A stretch of DNA of 64,000 bases, taken from Antilocapra americana. Taxonomy: Eukaryota > Chordata > Mammalia > Artiodactyla > Antilocapridae. The stretch covers positions 229,295-293,294 of the forward strand of contig ML660213.1 in assembly GCA_007570785.1 (NCBI GenBank). Reading direction: 5' to 3'. Made by a program: the position numbers and the translations under genes. This document shows positions 22,895-34,705 of this stretch, piece after piece. A model generated the notes under the pieces. That model saw only the letters and a list, made by a program, of their open reading frames with translations. It made no database searches and was not told the DNA's origin. Numbering within the stretch: the first letter of the stretch is position 1; each line of letters starts with the position of its first letter.

Positions 22895-23521
22895 AGTTCA
22901 AATAATAAGATACAAAAAATTAATATGTGGATCTTGGTTTAGGAGAAGATGCAGAAATGGAGGCTACTTGACATGTTTTAGGTCTGATTCTTAGATTTAT
23001 CTGTTCCTTGGCAAGACAAATTTTTGTCACTTCGTCTGGTTCAGCCAAGATCATCAGGGCTAGAATGTTTTCAGTGGCACCTCAGCAAGTAAGCTTTGGT
23101 CAGCCACGTGGTCTGTCCAATCCCATGCCTCAGTGACCTTGTGAGACTTTGTGCTCTGCTATTCGCTGCAACATTTGCTTGCTCAGGATCCTGGGCACCA
23201 GCTCTCTCTCAAATTTTCTTGCTGAAGATTTCCACTAAAATGAACATGAACAAGCTGAGCTTTCTTTGAAAATTCTAGACTGAACATAACGGTAGTATTC
23301 TCTGAATGACAATCTATGAGGCAATGACTTCTAATATAAGCTGTCAATTCTCTAGAGCCAAAGACCACAAGGAACACACCTGTGTCAAAGTTATGTTTAC
23401 TGATTCCTTGTCACAAGGCACACTGCACACCCTGGGGAACTGAGGGATGTTTCCATAGAAGGAAGCTGGATAAACATGTTTTAGAAGTCAGGTTTGGGTT
23501 AGGTGGTTTTCAAGAGCATAC
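22895..23521. other. Intergenic DNA, nothing recognised
   Basis: No repeat or coding signal recognised. It could hold noncoding flank of the frame at 22277-22894. Confidence 0.4.
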
Positions 23522-23534
23522 AAAGAAGTAGGAC

Positions 23535-23673
23535 GTTAGACTTCCCTGGTGGTCCAGTGGTTAAGACTCTCCCTTCCAATGCAGGGGATACGGGTTTGAT
23601 CCCTGACTGGGGAACTAAGATCCTACATGCCACATGGGTGTGGCCAAAAAAAAACAAAAAAGTTTTTAATTTA
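23535..23673 (+). mobile_element. CHR-type SINE with 13-bp target-site duplication
   Basis: Reads GACTTCCCTGGTGGTCCAG, GGTTTGATCCCTGACTGGGG, AACTAAGATCCTACATGCC, GTGTGGCC and an A-rich tail. Flanks AAAGAAGTAGGAC are identical at 23522-23534 and 23674-23686. Tail and duplication mark it as a complete retroposition event. Confidence 0.94.
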
Positions 23674-23690
23674 AAAGAAGTAGGACTTTG

Positions 23691-24575
23691 CTCTGAACTG
23701 GATGTTGTCTGGAAGCAGAGATAATTCTAAGGTTGAGTCTTTTAATAATTCTTATTTAGAAGATGTTGGGGGTGGGGAACAGAGTAAAATGAATGCTTCT
23801 ATTGATTCTTATAAAGCTGTAGTCATTTACATTAGCCACAGTAAGGGGTTTGTTTGGTCATTTTAGGCGTTTTACACTGTTCTTTCTTATGTTTAGATCT
23901 GATTATGGGAAAGTGGTCTTAGGTTTGCCTTGATCCCTCTCAGTCGCTGGTTTTCCTCATCTGATGTTGGTGCTCTGTGAACGTGTTCATATTGTACAGG
24001 AGAAAAACTCAGATCATCTGCAAGTGGCACGCCAGCTGGTAGCAACACCTAGAGCTGAGAGTGCCAGGCTAGCTCCCAGATGTCACCAGCTGCTTTACTC
24101 TTTCTCCTGGAATTTATTTCCAAATATGTCACTAAGACTGAATTTATCTTTGTCAGGTGTTGATACATCTTTTTAGCATCTTGTTTACCCTTGACATTTA
24201 TTATGTCCAACTACCTCTATGAGGCAAGGTTTCCTACTATTAACACAGATAAATCATTTCTCTCATTATTGGCACTTTATATTCTGATTGATGAGTTTTC
24301 TATGTTTGCAATGTTGAATCCCAGTCTTGATAAAAACTTCCTCATGCCAGACACATTACCACACATTTTTCATCTGTCTCATTCTTACTTCCTGGCCAAA
24401 TGTAAACTTTTCTGGTTGTATGTTCTCTTATTACTTTATTTTTATGTTGTCCAGATACTTTACTTTTTCCTCTGTGCTTTTCCTCAAAGACTTCTTATAC
24501 TCTTTCATATGTTTACGCTCTTCTCTAGGTATTCCTGCAAACTTAAATGCATCTTGACAGATTTAGGGTTCTCCT
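23691..24575. other. Intergenic DNA, nothing recognised
   Basis: Two plus frames (23964-24176 and 24191-24727, the latter running into the SINE) show no motif and are likely chance. Confidence 0.4.
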
Positions 24576-24586
24576 ATGAGGAATAT

Positions 24587-24859
24587 TGGAGAAGGCAATG
24601 GCACCCCACTCCAGTACTCTTGCCTGGAAAATCCCATGGACGGAGGAGCCTGGTAGGCTGCAGTCCATGGAGTTGTGAAGAGTTGGACACGATTGAGCAA
24701 CTTCACCTTCACTTTTCATTCTCATAGATTGGAGAACGAAATGGCAACCCACTCCAGTGTTCTTGCCTGGAGAATCCCAGGGACGGGGGATCCTGGTGGG
24801 CAGCCGTCTATGGGGTCACACAGAGTCGGACACGACTGAAGCGACTTAGCAGCAGCAGC
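24587..24859 (+). mobile_element. Bov-A2 SINE, full dimer, 11-bp target-site duplication
   Basis: Two Bov-A monomers are in tandem: GGAGAAGGCAATGGCACCCC with AAATCCCATGGACGGAGGAG, then GGAGAACGAAATGGCAACCC with GAGAATCCCAGGGACGGG. They are joined by the TTCACCTTCACTTTTCATTC linker and end CGACTTAGCAGCAGCAGC. Flanks ATGAGGAATAT match at 24576-24586 and 24860-24870. Confidence 0.96.
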
Positions 24860-24870
24860 ATGAGGAATAT

Positions 24871-26284
24871 CGATTCTTCCTGGTTCCCTTTTGAAGTGAA
24901 AAGTATTTTTGTCCCCAGTTCTCAAATCTTTCCATGTCTTTTTTTAATACCCTCATTCCAAAAAACATTTTCTTGGTTTTATATGAAATTCCAGTCTTTT
25001 AAAGAACATATCTCTGTTATAGATATTCTTTTTGGCAGTTGTACTTGATTATGTATGTGAAGGCACTGAGGTATAGTCTTAATAAATTGATATAAGTTAA
25101 AATGATCACTGAACTAGCTTGTGGGTAACTAATAGATATTTCTTTTTGTTTGAGAAAAAGAGAAAGTATCACTAATTAGGAAGAGGGGGAGGATATCAGG
25201 AAAGAGAGAGATCTAATAATGACATCAAAGATTTTAGAGCACAGATTAGAAAGTTAGTCCTCCTTTATAGGAAGAGTAGAGGAGTTTTAAGAGTAGTCAG
25301 GTCCAGGATTCACTCGTGTGTGTGTGTGTGTATGCTATAACTCTTTCCCTAGTCTATAACTTTGGTAAATCATTTACACAGTCTGAAATAGATATAATTT
25401 AGAGCAAAGGAATTGAGGTTGCCAAGTATAATGTTTATAAAGTTAAAGTTACTTTTACATGAATATTTAGTTAGTGGGAGTCAATGATTTCCTTAATTTA
25501 GTAAGAAGGTAACTGTAAAATAGTTAAGCTGGTTCTATACAAGTTTGACAAATGGAGCTTTTAGTAGTCTTTTAGGCAAAATGATATTGAAAATAACTTC
25601 TCAATGGATACAAAAATGGGTACTGTTCTCCAGGGAAGTAAAAATGTAATAGTACTGTTTTATATTGGTCAGAAATCTACAGGTTCAGATCTGAGCTTTA
25701 ACCAATAATAAACATTTAATCAAACATTGATATACGCCTCTAGAAAGTTAAACGTTGGTAGTTCTTTTAGAAAATGCTTCAGGAATACATTGACAAGATA
25801 TATACCATTATGTTTTTGCTCTATTTCCAAATTTTGGATAATTTTTCTTAATAGCAAAGTGTCAGTTTGTTTAAGGTGACACAGTAAACAAGTACACAGC
25901 TCACATAGGGCTTGCTCCAATACTATTTTCATCTCTGTTTGCTCTCAGTAGCAGATTGCCAAACAGAATGATGCTAAACAGAAAGACAGATTTTTCTATT
26001 TTCTATTAAAATGAAAGTTTTAATTAAATGTAAATAGAAGTATTTTTAAAAATTGCAAGATAGAAATATTAAATTGCAGGTAGCAATAAACTATAGAATT
26101 AGATGAAGTCCAGATAGCAGTACACATAGACCTCCCATTGTAGGTTTAATTACCTCCACATTTTCACAAAAACATTTTTTAAGTGGCTGCTGCACGGATG
26201 CTGTTGTTTGCTTCTAACTGCCAGCACTCTGAGCATGCATCCGTTTAGACTTGGATAACATAATGCCATGACCTCCTGATGGAC
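24871..26284. other. AT-rich intergenic DNA, nothing recognised
   Basis: Only a short TG run (about 25315-25331) stands out. A 70-codon minus frame at 25720-25932 has no motif. Confidence 0.5.
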
Positions 26285-27010
26285 ATTCTTTCTTATCGCC
26301 ACCTGCCAGTTCATCCTGAATTGCGAGTCATAAAGGCAGATTTCAGAATGCTATTTCCCTGCTCCAGGCTGCCTATGGCCTCTTATTCCATACTGAGTGC
26401 AGTCCAAGCTTCTCATCCAAAACCTCAAGCCTTGCCCCTCCATCACTCTCTTAAAACCCAGCAGTTACCACCTAGACTGTTTGCGCTCTTTTTTTTCCCC
26501 CAGAGAGGCAGGTCCCCCCCCCCACCATCTAGTGTTTCCTTCTGACTGATTTCCTTTTCTGCTGATCCATCCTTCAACAGAAATGCCTCTTCTCTCTTCT
26601 TTGCTTAACCAGATCACTTATAACAATTACGGCTCATAAAGCCATACCTCTTTTATGAAGCCCCTCCTGACAATTTCAAATCATAATGCTTCTTTTCATT
26701 TACCAAATCACAGGATATTAAAACCAAAGTAGTCACAGAATTCTTGTCACCCCTCTTGATATTTTAATGGGAAAACAAAGAACCACGGTGGTTGTAATTA
26801 GTCATCTAACTTGTTAGAGGTTAAAATTAACCTTAGGTTCTTATATCTCCAGTTCATAGGTTTCCCTAACATCCTCCTTCTCTATACATTGCTATATGAT
26901 TTTATTTTTTTCATTTATTTTTAATATAATGTTGTTACAATTGCTTTTTGTCCATCTGCAAACTACTTGAAATTGGTATTTTTTATTGGTATTATAGCAT
27001 ATGCATTCTT
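26285..27010 (+). mobile_element. L2 LINE 3' part, degraded
   Basis: Order fits L2: GGCCTCTTATTCC, GTGCAGTCCAAGCTTCTCATCC, AAACCTCAAGCCTTGCCCCTCC, then AGCCCCTCCTGACAATTTC and a CCATCTGCAAACTACTTGAA end. A C-run (about 26514-26523) and a T-run interrupt it. Confidence 0.5.
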
Positions 27011-27609
27011 TAAGAATATCTTTAACTGTTTATTTATAAATATAGTACCCTGATTTTTTGAGCTGATAATTTACCTGAAATAATTTTACAAACATTAATA
27101 TTAGACTTACACTGAACAAAACAAGAGAAATCATCAGATGGCAAAAGTTGTAAATATACCCATAGATACTCATTTCATCAAACAACTCCCCTGAAAAGGA
27201 TGAATCTAACGTTGGAACATTGCTTTTCAAAGAACATTTTCTTTTCTAAGAATCATGCTTGAGGGACACATGAATATAATTGAAGATAATTTTTAAAAAA
27301 ATATAAAATGTGTGTAACTTTTATTTTGTTTATTTCATGATATAACTTGGAGTATAAAATGTAAGAACATAATACTATTAAACGTTCATTGGAATACTTA
27401 TGCACTGATAGATTTTATATTGATAGATATGCAGTTTTTATTTAAAAGTATCTATATATACACATATTTGCATATATTTAAAAAATGATATTCATTTAAT
27501 AAACAAAAAGGGGAAATGTTTACAGTATAAGACATTATTTCAAAAGATGATTTATCATAGACAAACAATCCAACAATTATAGTCATAATTTACATATTTG
27601 TTTTTGCAA
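27011..27609. other. AT-rich intergenic DNA, nothing recognised
   Basis: Very A+T-rich; no repeat family named. Confidence 0.5.
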
Positions 27610-27785
27610 GAATATCAAACCCAGGTTTGATGCATGATACAGGGTGCTCAGGGCAGGTGCACCGGGATGACCCAGAGGGATGGAATCGGGAAGGAGGTGG
27701 GAGGGGGGTTCTGGAATGGGAACACATGTATACCCATGGTGGATTCATGTCAATATATGGCAAAACCAACACGATAATGTAAAGA
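27610..27785 (+). mobile_element. Ruminant L1 3' end, 5'-truncated
   Basis: AAACCCAGGTTTGATGCATG, GGTGCTCAGGGCAGGTGCAC, GGGATGACCCAGAGGGATGG, GGAGGTGGGAGGGGGGTTC and TATGGCAAAACCAACACG are L1 3'UTR landmarks. It ends in a short GTAAAGAAAGAAAG tail, without the AATTAGCCTCC segment seen in the copy at 15926. Confidence 0.9.
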
Positions 27786-29109
27786 AAGAAAGTCTTCCTT
27801 GAATTTGTTACAATAATTTTTTTTTAAAAGGATATTAAAGTCCTTCCCCATGATTTCTCATTTTACTGAATCCCTATAAAATTGAGGCAAGAAAATACTC
27901 ATATTTCACTGACTTGCATCTTGTTTTTCCAAAGAATTACTGAATCAGGTTAAATGAATAATTTAAAATCTACACATTGCAGTATAACATATAAGATTCT
28001 TGTATGAATTTCACTGTTGACCATGCATTAAAAAGCACTATTTTAAGGCTATTGAAGATGTTCACATAGTATCCCTAAGCACCTATTTTTTAGAAGGATT
28101 TGCAGCCTTCTGTGCCACTGATGATAAGGAATTTCATTGTTCTGGCTTCCATAGCCTGCTTGACCTATTAATCCTAAAATAGCTAATTCTGGAGAGAGTT
28201 TTGCTTAAGGCATGAAATGATCAACACAGGAATGGAAAGCAAATCTACCACCGCACATGCAGAAACTGATATAAGAGCCATGATGGAGTATTATATTCAT
28301 GTCATTACAATTTCAGATCATACCTCCTACTAAAGTCAAGACACCCAATTTAAGGACTTGGGTCATCATCTACCATTATTTGAGCACTAGCAGCTGATGA
28401 TAGAACAACATAGTTACCTTTATATAACATGCAACCATTGTCAAAGTTCTGATTCACTGATACAATCACCCAGGAGAATACAGTATTAAAAAGAAGTCAA
28501 GAGGATGGTGCAAAATTGTAAATATGATATTAAGGATTCCTACTTTCCTTAGGGCTTGCTTTCATAATTGATATCAAATATGAATTCAGAGTATAAAAAT
28601 ATTTTGTTTGATAAGAGAAAAGTTTGGAACAACAGTTCAAAGCTTTTCTCCTAACTCAGTATATCTCCCTGAATGCATTACTTTTATCTACCATCTAGAA
28701 TGAAGCTTCCACTAATGACCTGCCTAATTAATATCAGGAACAGAATCCTATAGTCCTAAAACCAACAAGCTGCAATGATTTCTGTTCTAAAAATCATCAG
28801 TTCTTTTGATGAGAACTACATCTAAGGGCTTCAAGTCAAGGCAACTTAATTGAATCTAAGTAAGAATGGCCAAGATAAGAGATATTTTGCATGAATATAA
28901 ATATATGGGTATGGATTAAATTGGAGGAACCCTTGTCATGCAGAAATATTGATTTGCCTCATTAGCACATCTTTTCTTTAATGAAAGCAAGATTTCTTGA
29001 AGGACATCTTTTCTTTGTTGAACTGAAAAATTACATTTAAAATAAAAACATTTGCAGTTAAAAAAAATATATATCACTCAAGTTCTTAAGCTTGAATTGA
29101 ATCATTTGA
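27786..29109. other. AT-rich intergenic DNA, nothing recognised
   Basis: No repeat or coding signal seen in 1.3 kb. Confidence 0.5.
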
Positions 29110-29262
29110 AGGGCTTCCCTGGCAGCTCAGAAAATAAAGAATCTGCGTGCAATGTGGGAGACATGGGTTCAATCCCTGGGTTGGGAAGATCCCCTAGAGA
29201 AGGAAATGGCAAACCACTCCGATTTTCTTGCCTGGAGAATTCCATGCACAGAGGGGCCATTA
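29110..29262 (+). mobile_element. Bov-tA SINE, 3'-truncated
   Basis: GGGCTTCCCTGGCAGCTCAG, GGGTTCAATCCCTGGGTTGG, GAAGATCCCCTAGAGAAGG and CTTGCCTGGAGAATTCCATG. It stops soon after CACAGAGGGGCC, without the usual BovB-like tail. Confidence 0.88.
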
Positions 29263-29877
29263 GAACAGAAATGCAAAAGGTATATGGTTGTTAATACATG
29301 TAGATGTTGTCAATTTCTCATTCAAATGTTATAATGGTAACAAGTGGCTTAATTGTTTAAATGGCAGTTGAAAGCCAACAATTGAATTTTTTATATAACA
29401 GATTTTTAAATGATCAGAAATGGCTACTTTCCCAAAATAGTCAGTGAACAAGTCATAAAGTTAGAGTCTGTATCCACAAAGGTAGATGTTAGAAGTTATA
29501 CCAGAATATTGAATGGTGCTCCATCAGATGTTAAACCTAGATTTTCTATTCTTGTGTAAAAAATATATAAAATTTTGCCTAAATCTCTGTTCATTTTATT
29601 GAAACTATCCTGGAGGCCATTATGATAGGAAATTGAGACAGTAATACCTATTCCTTTGGACAAAGATCATTGAGTTAAGTATTCCAAATCTGACCTTACA
29701 AATTTAGTAACCAGTTTCAAACCATTGCCTTTAGATTCATCTTTTATTGCACCTCTTTCAGTATCTAATCAATGGAAGAATTGTCAGAATTTGTGGCACT
29801 ACAGACAAATACACATAGGTTTGGAGGAAGAACAATCCAGTTTTTAAATTAATTAACCCTGATTATCTCCTGCTTGT
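29263..29877. other. AT-rich intergenic DNA, nothing recognised
   Basis: No repeat or coding signal seen. Confidence 0.5.
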
Positions 29878-29896
29878 ATCATAGCTCTATCTTTTA

Positions 29897-30051
29897 TTTT
29901 TTTTTTAATTTTCTTTACTTTATTGTGTTGGTTTTGCCATACATTGACATGAATCCGCCGTGGGTATACATATGTTCCCCCTCGAGAACCCCCCTCCCTC
30001 CTCCCTCCCCATTCCCTCCCCCTGGGTCATCTCGGTGCACCAGCCCTGAGC
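29897..30051 (-). mobile_element. Very short L1 3' end with perfect 19-bp target-site duplication
   Basis: A T run (poly(A) on minus), then the reverse complement of the L1 3'UTR: TGGTTTTGCCATACATTGAC, GTGGGTATACATATGTTCCC, AGAACCCCCCTCCCTCC and GGTGCACCAGCCCTGAG. The flanks ATCATAGCTCTATCTTTTA are identical at 29878-29896 and 30052-30070. Perfect duplication at this length marks a young insertion. Confidence 0.96.
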
Positions 30052-30070
30052 ATCATAGCTCTATCTTTTA

Positions 30071-30485
30071 GTCCAACTATAAATAAGTAGCATTTGCAAC
30101 ACACACACACATTATATAGTGGTAACCAGTAGCTTTAGAAATAAATTTGCCTGTGTGTCTGCATCCCTAAAATTAGCCCTCAAGAAGTTAACATGAAGTT
30201 ACTCTCCAGTGACACCCTACCTCCAGATTTCTGTATGTGACTGCTTTCTTGCTCTGATGAGGACATGGTCTTATAGACCCTGAATTTGTTTCAAGAGCAT
30301 ACAGGACACAGAGATTAAGTTGAGTGGTTCTTAAATGGGGATGTAATTCTTAATAGGAAAAGCCTGTGGCATAGAATGTATAAAACCTCTTGCAATTACA
30401 GAAGACTTCCATACAAGCAATGTCAGTGGTACATCTGTGACACATACTCCACCCCAGAAGTAGGGAGCATGAGAGTAAAAGTATT
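30071..30485. other. Intergenic DNA, nothing recognised
   Basis: Only a CA run (about 30100-30110). Confidence 0.5.
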
Positions 30486-30497
30486 ATGTACTAGGTC

Positions 30498-30706
30498 AGG
30501 ATTCCCTGGTAGCTCAGCTGGTAAAGAATCTACCTGCAATGTAGGAGACCTGGGTTCAATCCCTGGGTCAGGAAGATGTCCTGGCGGAGGGAATGGCAAC
30601 CCACTCCAGTATTCTTGCCTGAGAATCCACATGGACAGAGGAGCCTGGTAGGCTACAGTCCATGTGGTCACAAAGAGTTGGACACTAATAAAGTGACTAA
30701 GAACAC
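30498..30706 (+). mobile_element. Bov-tA SINE with 12-bp target-site duplication
   Basis: ATTCCCTGGTAGCTCAGCTG, GGGTTCAATCCCTGGGTCAG, ATTCTTGCCTGAGAATCC, GGCTACAGTCCATGTGGTC and an AAAGTGACTAAG end. Flanks ATGTACTAGGTC match at 30486-30497 and 30707-30718. Confidence 0.95.
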
Positions 30707-30718
30707 ATGTACTAGGTC

Positions 30719-31714
30719 TGTCCCTGCCTTTTGCTTCAATTTCACTTTACACAAATCCATGTATCTTAATTTAAATAAAATAGAAGTTTACTTCAAGTTC
30801 AGCATCCGTATGTGTTGTATTTAGCTGTCACACTGAAAGCCAAGCTGAAATGCTGCAGGAACATGATGGCAAGTTAAAATCAGTAACAACAACAAAGGAG
30901 AAGCAAACTTTTTTAAAAGATCAACCATAGCGCTATTCTGCAAAATGTCTTAGGGTGAATTATAGGGCCAAAGAATCTGTACTCTCTGAGTGAGCTAAGA
31001 TCCCTGCGGCAATCTGCTCAGAACAACAGACAACTTTTCAGAATAATCTTTTTTAACTGTATGAAATAAACACCTAAGACATTAAAGAAAACTAATTACA
31101 TTTAATTAGAGCTCTATCCATGGCTCTTTTGGCAGCCTTTGGACATCATATAAGGAATCTCTGCATGATATGCAGGCAGTTGAAATAAGAAAAAATAAGG
31201 GTAGATTGCAGATATAGTTAAGAAGTAGAAATTACAGAACTTTTTGATAGAAAATATTGGATGGAAGTAATTGAGAATGAGGGAATAATGAAAGGAAATA
31301 CCCAGCTTCAAGGTTTAACATTAGTGTGGGGGATGCTGACATGTTCAGAGATGATAACTAGTCAGTACATGTAGAGAAACTGTATGTCCATAAAACGGTG
31401 TTGGTGGTGGTACGGTAGAGGCCCCGTGAGTTTTGAAATGCCTCTTAGTTTGTCAAAGGAAGATACCAAAAAGGCAGTTGGAAGTCTAAGTCTGAGTTTT
31501 TGGATGCATTCAATTCATAAGACATTTTTGGATATGTTCAATTCATAACCTGTAAAACAATACCTGTGTGTTCCTTCCAATACAGCACTATCCAATTTTG
31601 CATTCAACGTGGAAATCTTTTCTTTTTCTTAGCAACCTCAAGGGACCAGAATTCAGCAGGGTTTACTTTAGGAACTGTTGATATTTTACAAATTGCTCAT
31701 TCTATAGTTATTAT
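30719..31714. other. AT-rich intergenic DNA, nothing recognised
   Basis: No repeat or coding signal. A 65-codon minus frame at 31114-31311 is rich in F, Y and I only because of base composition. Confidence 0.5.
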
Positions 31715-31970
31715 GTAACGTATAATAGCTTTTGAGAACTACTATATGACAGACACTGCTCCTAGACACTGTTCCTACATACATCAATTCAAATCATGAC
31801 TCTCATTTTGCAATTTTTTTATAGGAAGAAGCCAAAGATTCAGACAGATTATTTATCTTTTACAAGGTTATATGATGATTAACTTGCTAACTAAATTTTG
31901 AACTCAGATCTGTGTGACTTCAAAGCCCATAATTTTTTTTTGTGGTATCATATAGTGGTGCCTTTTTTCA
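31715..31970 (+). mobile_element. MIR SINE, degraded
   Basis: CTATATGACAGACACTGCTCC, ATCAATTCAAATCATGACTC, GAAGCCAAAGATTCAGACAG and GAACTCAGATCTGTGTGACTTC follow the MIR order, ending near TAGTGGTGCC. Confidence 0.7.
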
Positions 31971-32952
31971 TCTGTTCTATTCCAGTCTATTTAAACCTCT
32001 AATTTACTGGTTCATTGAATTTATTCTTCTCATATCAGGTTGGGATAGAAGTTTTTAATAACTCAGAAGATAAATGACCTTTCTCTTGCTCAGTAGATAA
32101 ATTTATTCTCTCCAAAATGGGACTCAAATATGGATATTTTATTGCCTATTTGGTGCTATAGTGTATCACCAAAAATCATCTATAAAATAGCATTGCCACC
32201 CAGAAACTTCCTATTAAGAAAGGGAGTATCACACAATCATTTTTAAAGAAACCAATAAAAACAAAACAAAAAAATGGCCAGAGCAATCCTTCAAATATTC
32301 CTCTTCTCTGTAAAATGAAAGTAGGTCTACTTTTCCCATGGTTGCTGTATTCATAGACACAGTCATAGCCACTCCTGCAGAGATATAGAAAAGATGGTCT
32401 TCTTTGTTCCCTTGGAAATATTTTTTTCCCATTTCCACTCCTTGTTGTTTTATTCTTCTGAAAGCTTTTTAAGATATGTTTACTTACTCACCTGCAGCTA
32501 AAACTTGTTTTCATAGGTAGGTGGTAAGTCTTTTTTCACTGCCAGTTGTAGCTTACTTTATTCTTTAAAAGAAATCCTTTGATTTTTTTCCATATTTAGA
32601 ATTAAAATCTTCACATAGTACTTTTAAGAGCAATTTCTGTCTATTTATCTGAGGGTTCCCTTTGGATCTGCTAAACTTTAATACTTGGCTGGATGTTCAC
32701 ATGCCCACCGTTTTCTCCCATGTTTTGCATGTTGCCCTATTACCTTCAAAACACAAAAATACATGTGAGTGAAAGTCATTATTTGGCTTCTTATTGTTGA
32801 GTCAACTTCTGAAATCGTGCTCTGGAATCCATTTTCTAAAGGAATTCACCTACAACAGAGCATGTCTGCAGTATATTAGCCCCACTATGGAAACTGCTTT
32901 TGATTTTTTTAATAGAAAGATATACAAGATTTATATGTCCATTGGTTATAAC
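31971..32952. other. AT-rich intergenic DNA, nothing recognised
   Basis: No repeat or coding signal. This stretch reaches the TA target of the mariner. Confidence 0.5.
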
Positions 32953-32993
32953 TATTAGGTTGGTACAAAATTAATTATGGCTTTGCATTGTTG

Positions 32994-33207
32994 GTCACTT
33001 CCCTGATGGTTCAGACAGTAAAGTGTCTGCCTACAATATGGGAAACCTGAGTTCAATCCTTGGGTCAGGAAGATCCCCTGGAGAAGGAAATGAAAACCCA
33101 CATCAGTACCCTTGCGTGGAAAATCCCATGGACGGAGGAGCCTTGTAGGTAACAGTCCATGAGGTCGTAAAAAGTGTCAGACTCGACTGAGTGACTTCAC
33201 TTTAACT
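32994..33207 (+). mobile_element. Bov-tA SINE inside the mariner 5' end
   Basis: CACTTCCCTGATGGTTCAG, GAGTTCAATCCTTGGGTCAG, GGAAAATCCCATGGACGGAG and a TGACTTCACTTTAAC end. Flanks TTTGCATTGTTG (32982-32993) and TTTGCTTTGTTG (33208-33219) are a target-site duplication with one mismatch. It postdates the mariner. Confidence 0.94.
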
Positions 33208-33732
33208 TTTGCTTTGTTGAGCTTTGGCATTTGATACTGGAATATGTTCTTAAATAAATTTGGTTATGTTATGCACATTTTAATGCACAATTCTCATTTT
33301 ATGTTTTTGCACTAATGACTTAGTACTTGCTGTGTATTTTATATTTATTTTAGACTAGGGAAATCATGTCAAACAAAAAGCAAACTCAAGTGATTTTCTT
33401 ACCCAAGTTCAACAAGGGTAAGTAAAGCAGTGGAAACAGCTCATGACATCAACAACATATTTGCCACAAGAACCTCTAATGAACATGTAGTACAGAGGAG
33501 CTTCAAGAGATCTTGCAAAGGAGATGAGAGCCTTAAAGATGAGGACCACGGTGGCTGGACATCAGAAGTTGACAACGACAAACTGAAAGCAATCATTGAA
33601 GCTGATCCTCATATAATTATACGAGAAGTTGCCAAAGAAGTCAATGTCAACCATTCTATGGTCATTTCAGCATTTAAAGCAAGTTGAAAGGGTGAAAAAG
33701 CTCGATGAGAGGGTGCCTCTTGAGCTGACCGC

Positions 33733-33754
33733 AAAAAAAAAAAAAAAAAAAAAA
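33733..33754 (+). repeat. 22-A run inside the transposase frame
   Basis: A pure A22 tract lies where mariner relatives have a short A-rich Gln-Lys-Asn stretch. It is probably slippage growth of that stretch, since no target-site duplication or retroposon body adjoins it. Confidence 0.85.
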
Positions 33755-34320
33755 TCATTGTTTTCAAGTGTCATCTTCACTCATTCTACACAACAACAAT
33801 GAACCTGTTCTCAACTGGATGGTGATGTGTGACAAAAAGTGGATTTTATATGAAAACCAGCAATTACCAGCTCAGTGGTTAGACTGAGAAGCTCCAAAGC
33901 ACTTCCCAAAGCTAAATTTACACCCCAAAAAGGTCGTGGTCACTCTCTGCTGGTCCGTTGCTGGTCTGATCCACTACAGCTTTCTGAATCCCAGGGAAAC
34001 CATTACATCTGAGAAGCAGGCTCAGCAAATCGATGAGATGCACCCAAAACTGCAATGCTTACAGTCAGCAATGGTCAACAGAAAGGGCCCGATCATTCTC
34101 CCTGACAAGGCCCAACTGCACATCACACAACCAGTGCTTCAAAATTTGTACGAATTGGGCTACAAAGTTTTGCCTCATCCACCATATTCTTCTGACCACT
34201 CACCAACCAACTGCTGCTTTTTCAAGCATCTTGACAACATTTTGAAAGGAAAATGCTTCCACAACCAAAAATGCTTTCCAAGAATTTGTCAAATCCCAAA
34301 GCAAGGATTTTTACACTGTA

Positions 34321-34705
34321 TCGGTATCAGTTCAGTTGCTCAATTGTGTCCAACTCTGAGACCCCATGAACCATAGCATGCCAGGCCTCCCTGTCCATCA
34401 CCAACTCCCGGAGTCCACCCAAACCCATGTCCATCAAGTCGGTGATGCCATCCAGCCATCTCATCCTCTGTCGCCCCCTTCACCTACTGCCCCCAATCCT
34501 TCCCAGCATCAGGGTCTTTTCCAGTGAGTCAACTCTTCGCATGAGGTGGCCAAAGTATTGGAGTTTCAGCTTCAACATCAGTTCTTCCAATGAATATCCA
34601 GGACTGATCTCCTTTAGGATGGACTAGTTGGATCTCCTTGCAGTCCAAAGGACTCTGAAGAGTCTTCTCCAACACCACAATTCAAAAGCATCAATTCTTC
34701 ATCAA
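34321..34705 (-). mobile_element. BovB 3' end inside the mariner
   Basis: Reverse complement of the BovB tail: CAGTTCAGTTGCTCAATTGT, GGCCTCCCTGTCCATCACC, GGTGATGCCATCCAGCCATC, GTGGCCAAAGTATTGGAG and ACACCACAATTCAAAAGCATC. Flanks TTTTTACACTGTA (34308-34320) and ATTTTACACTTTA (34706-34718) are a diverged target-site duplication. It splits the transposase C-terminal coding region. Confidence 0.93.

Noticed and set aside
24191..24727. 178-codon plus-strand frame
   Set aside because: The last third is Bov-A2 SINE, and the first part is F, L and Y-rich through T-rich composition, without a domain.
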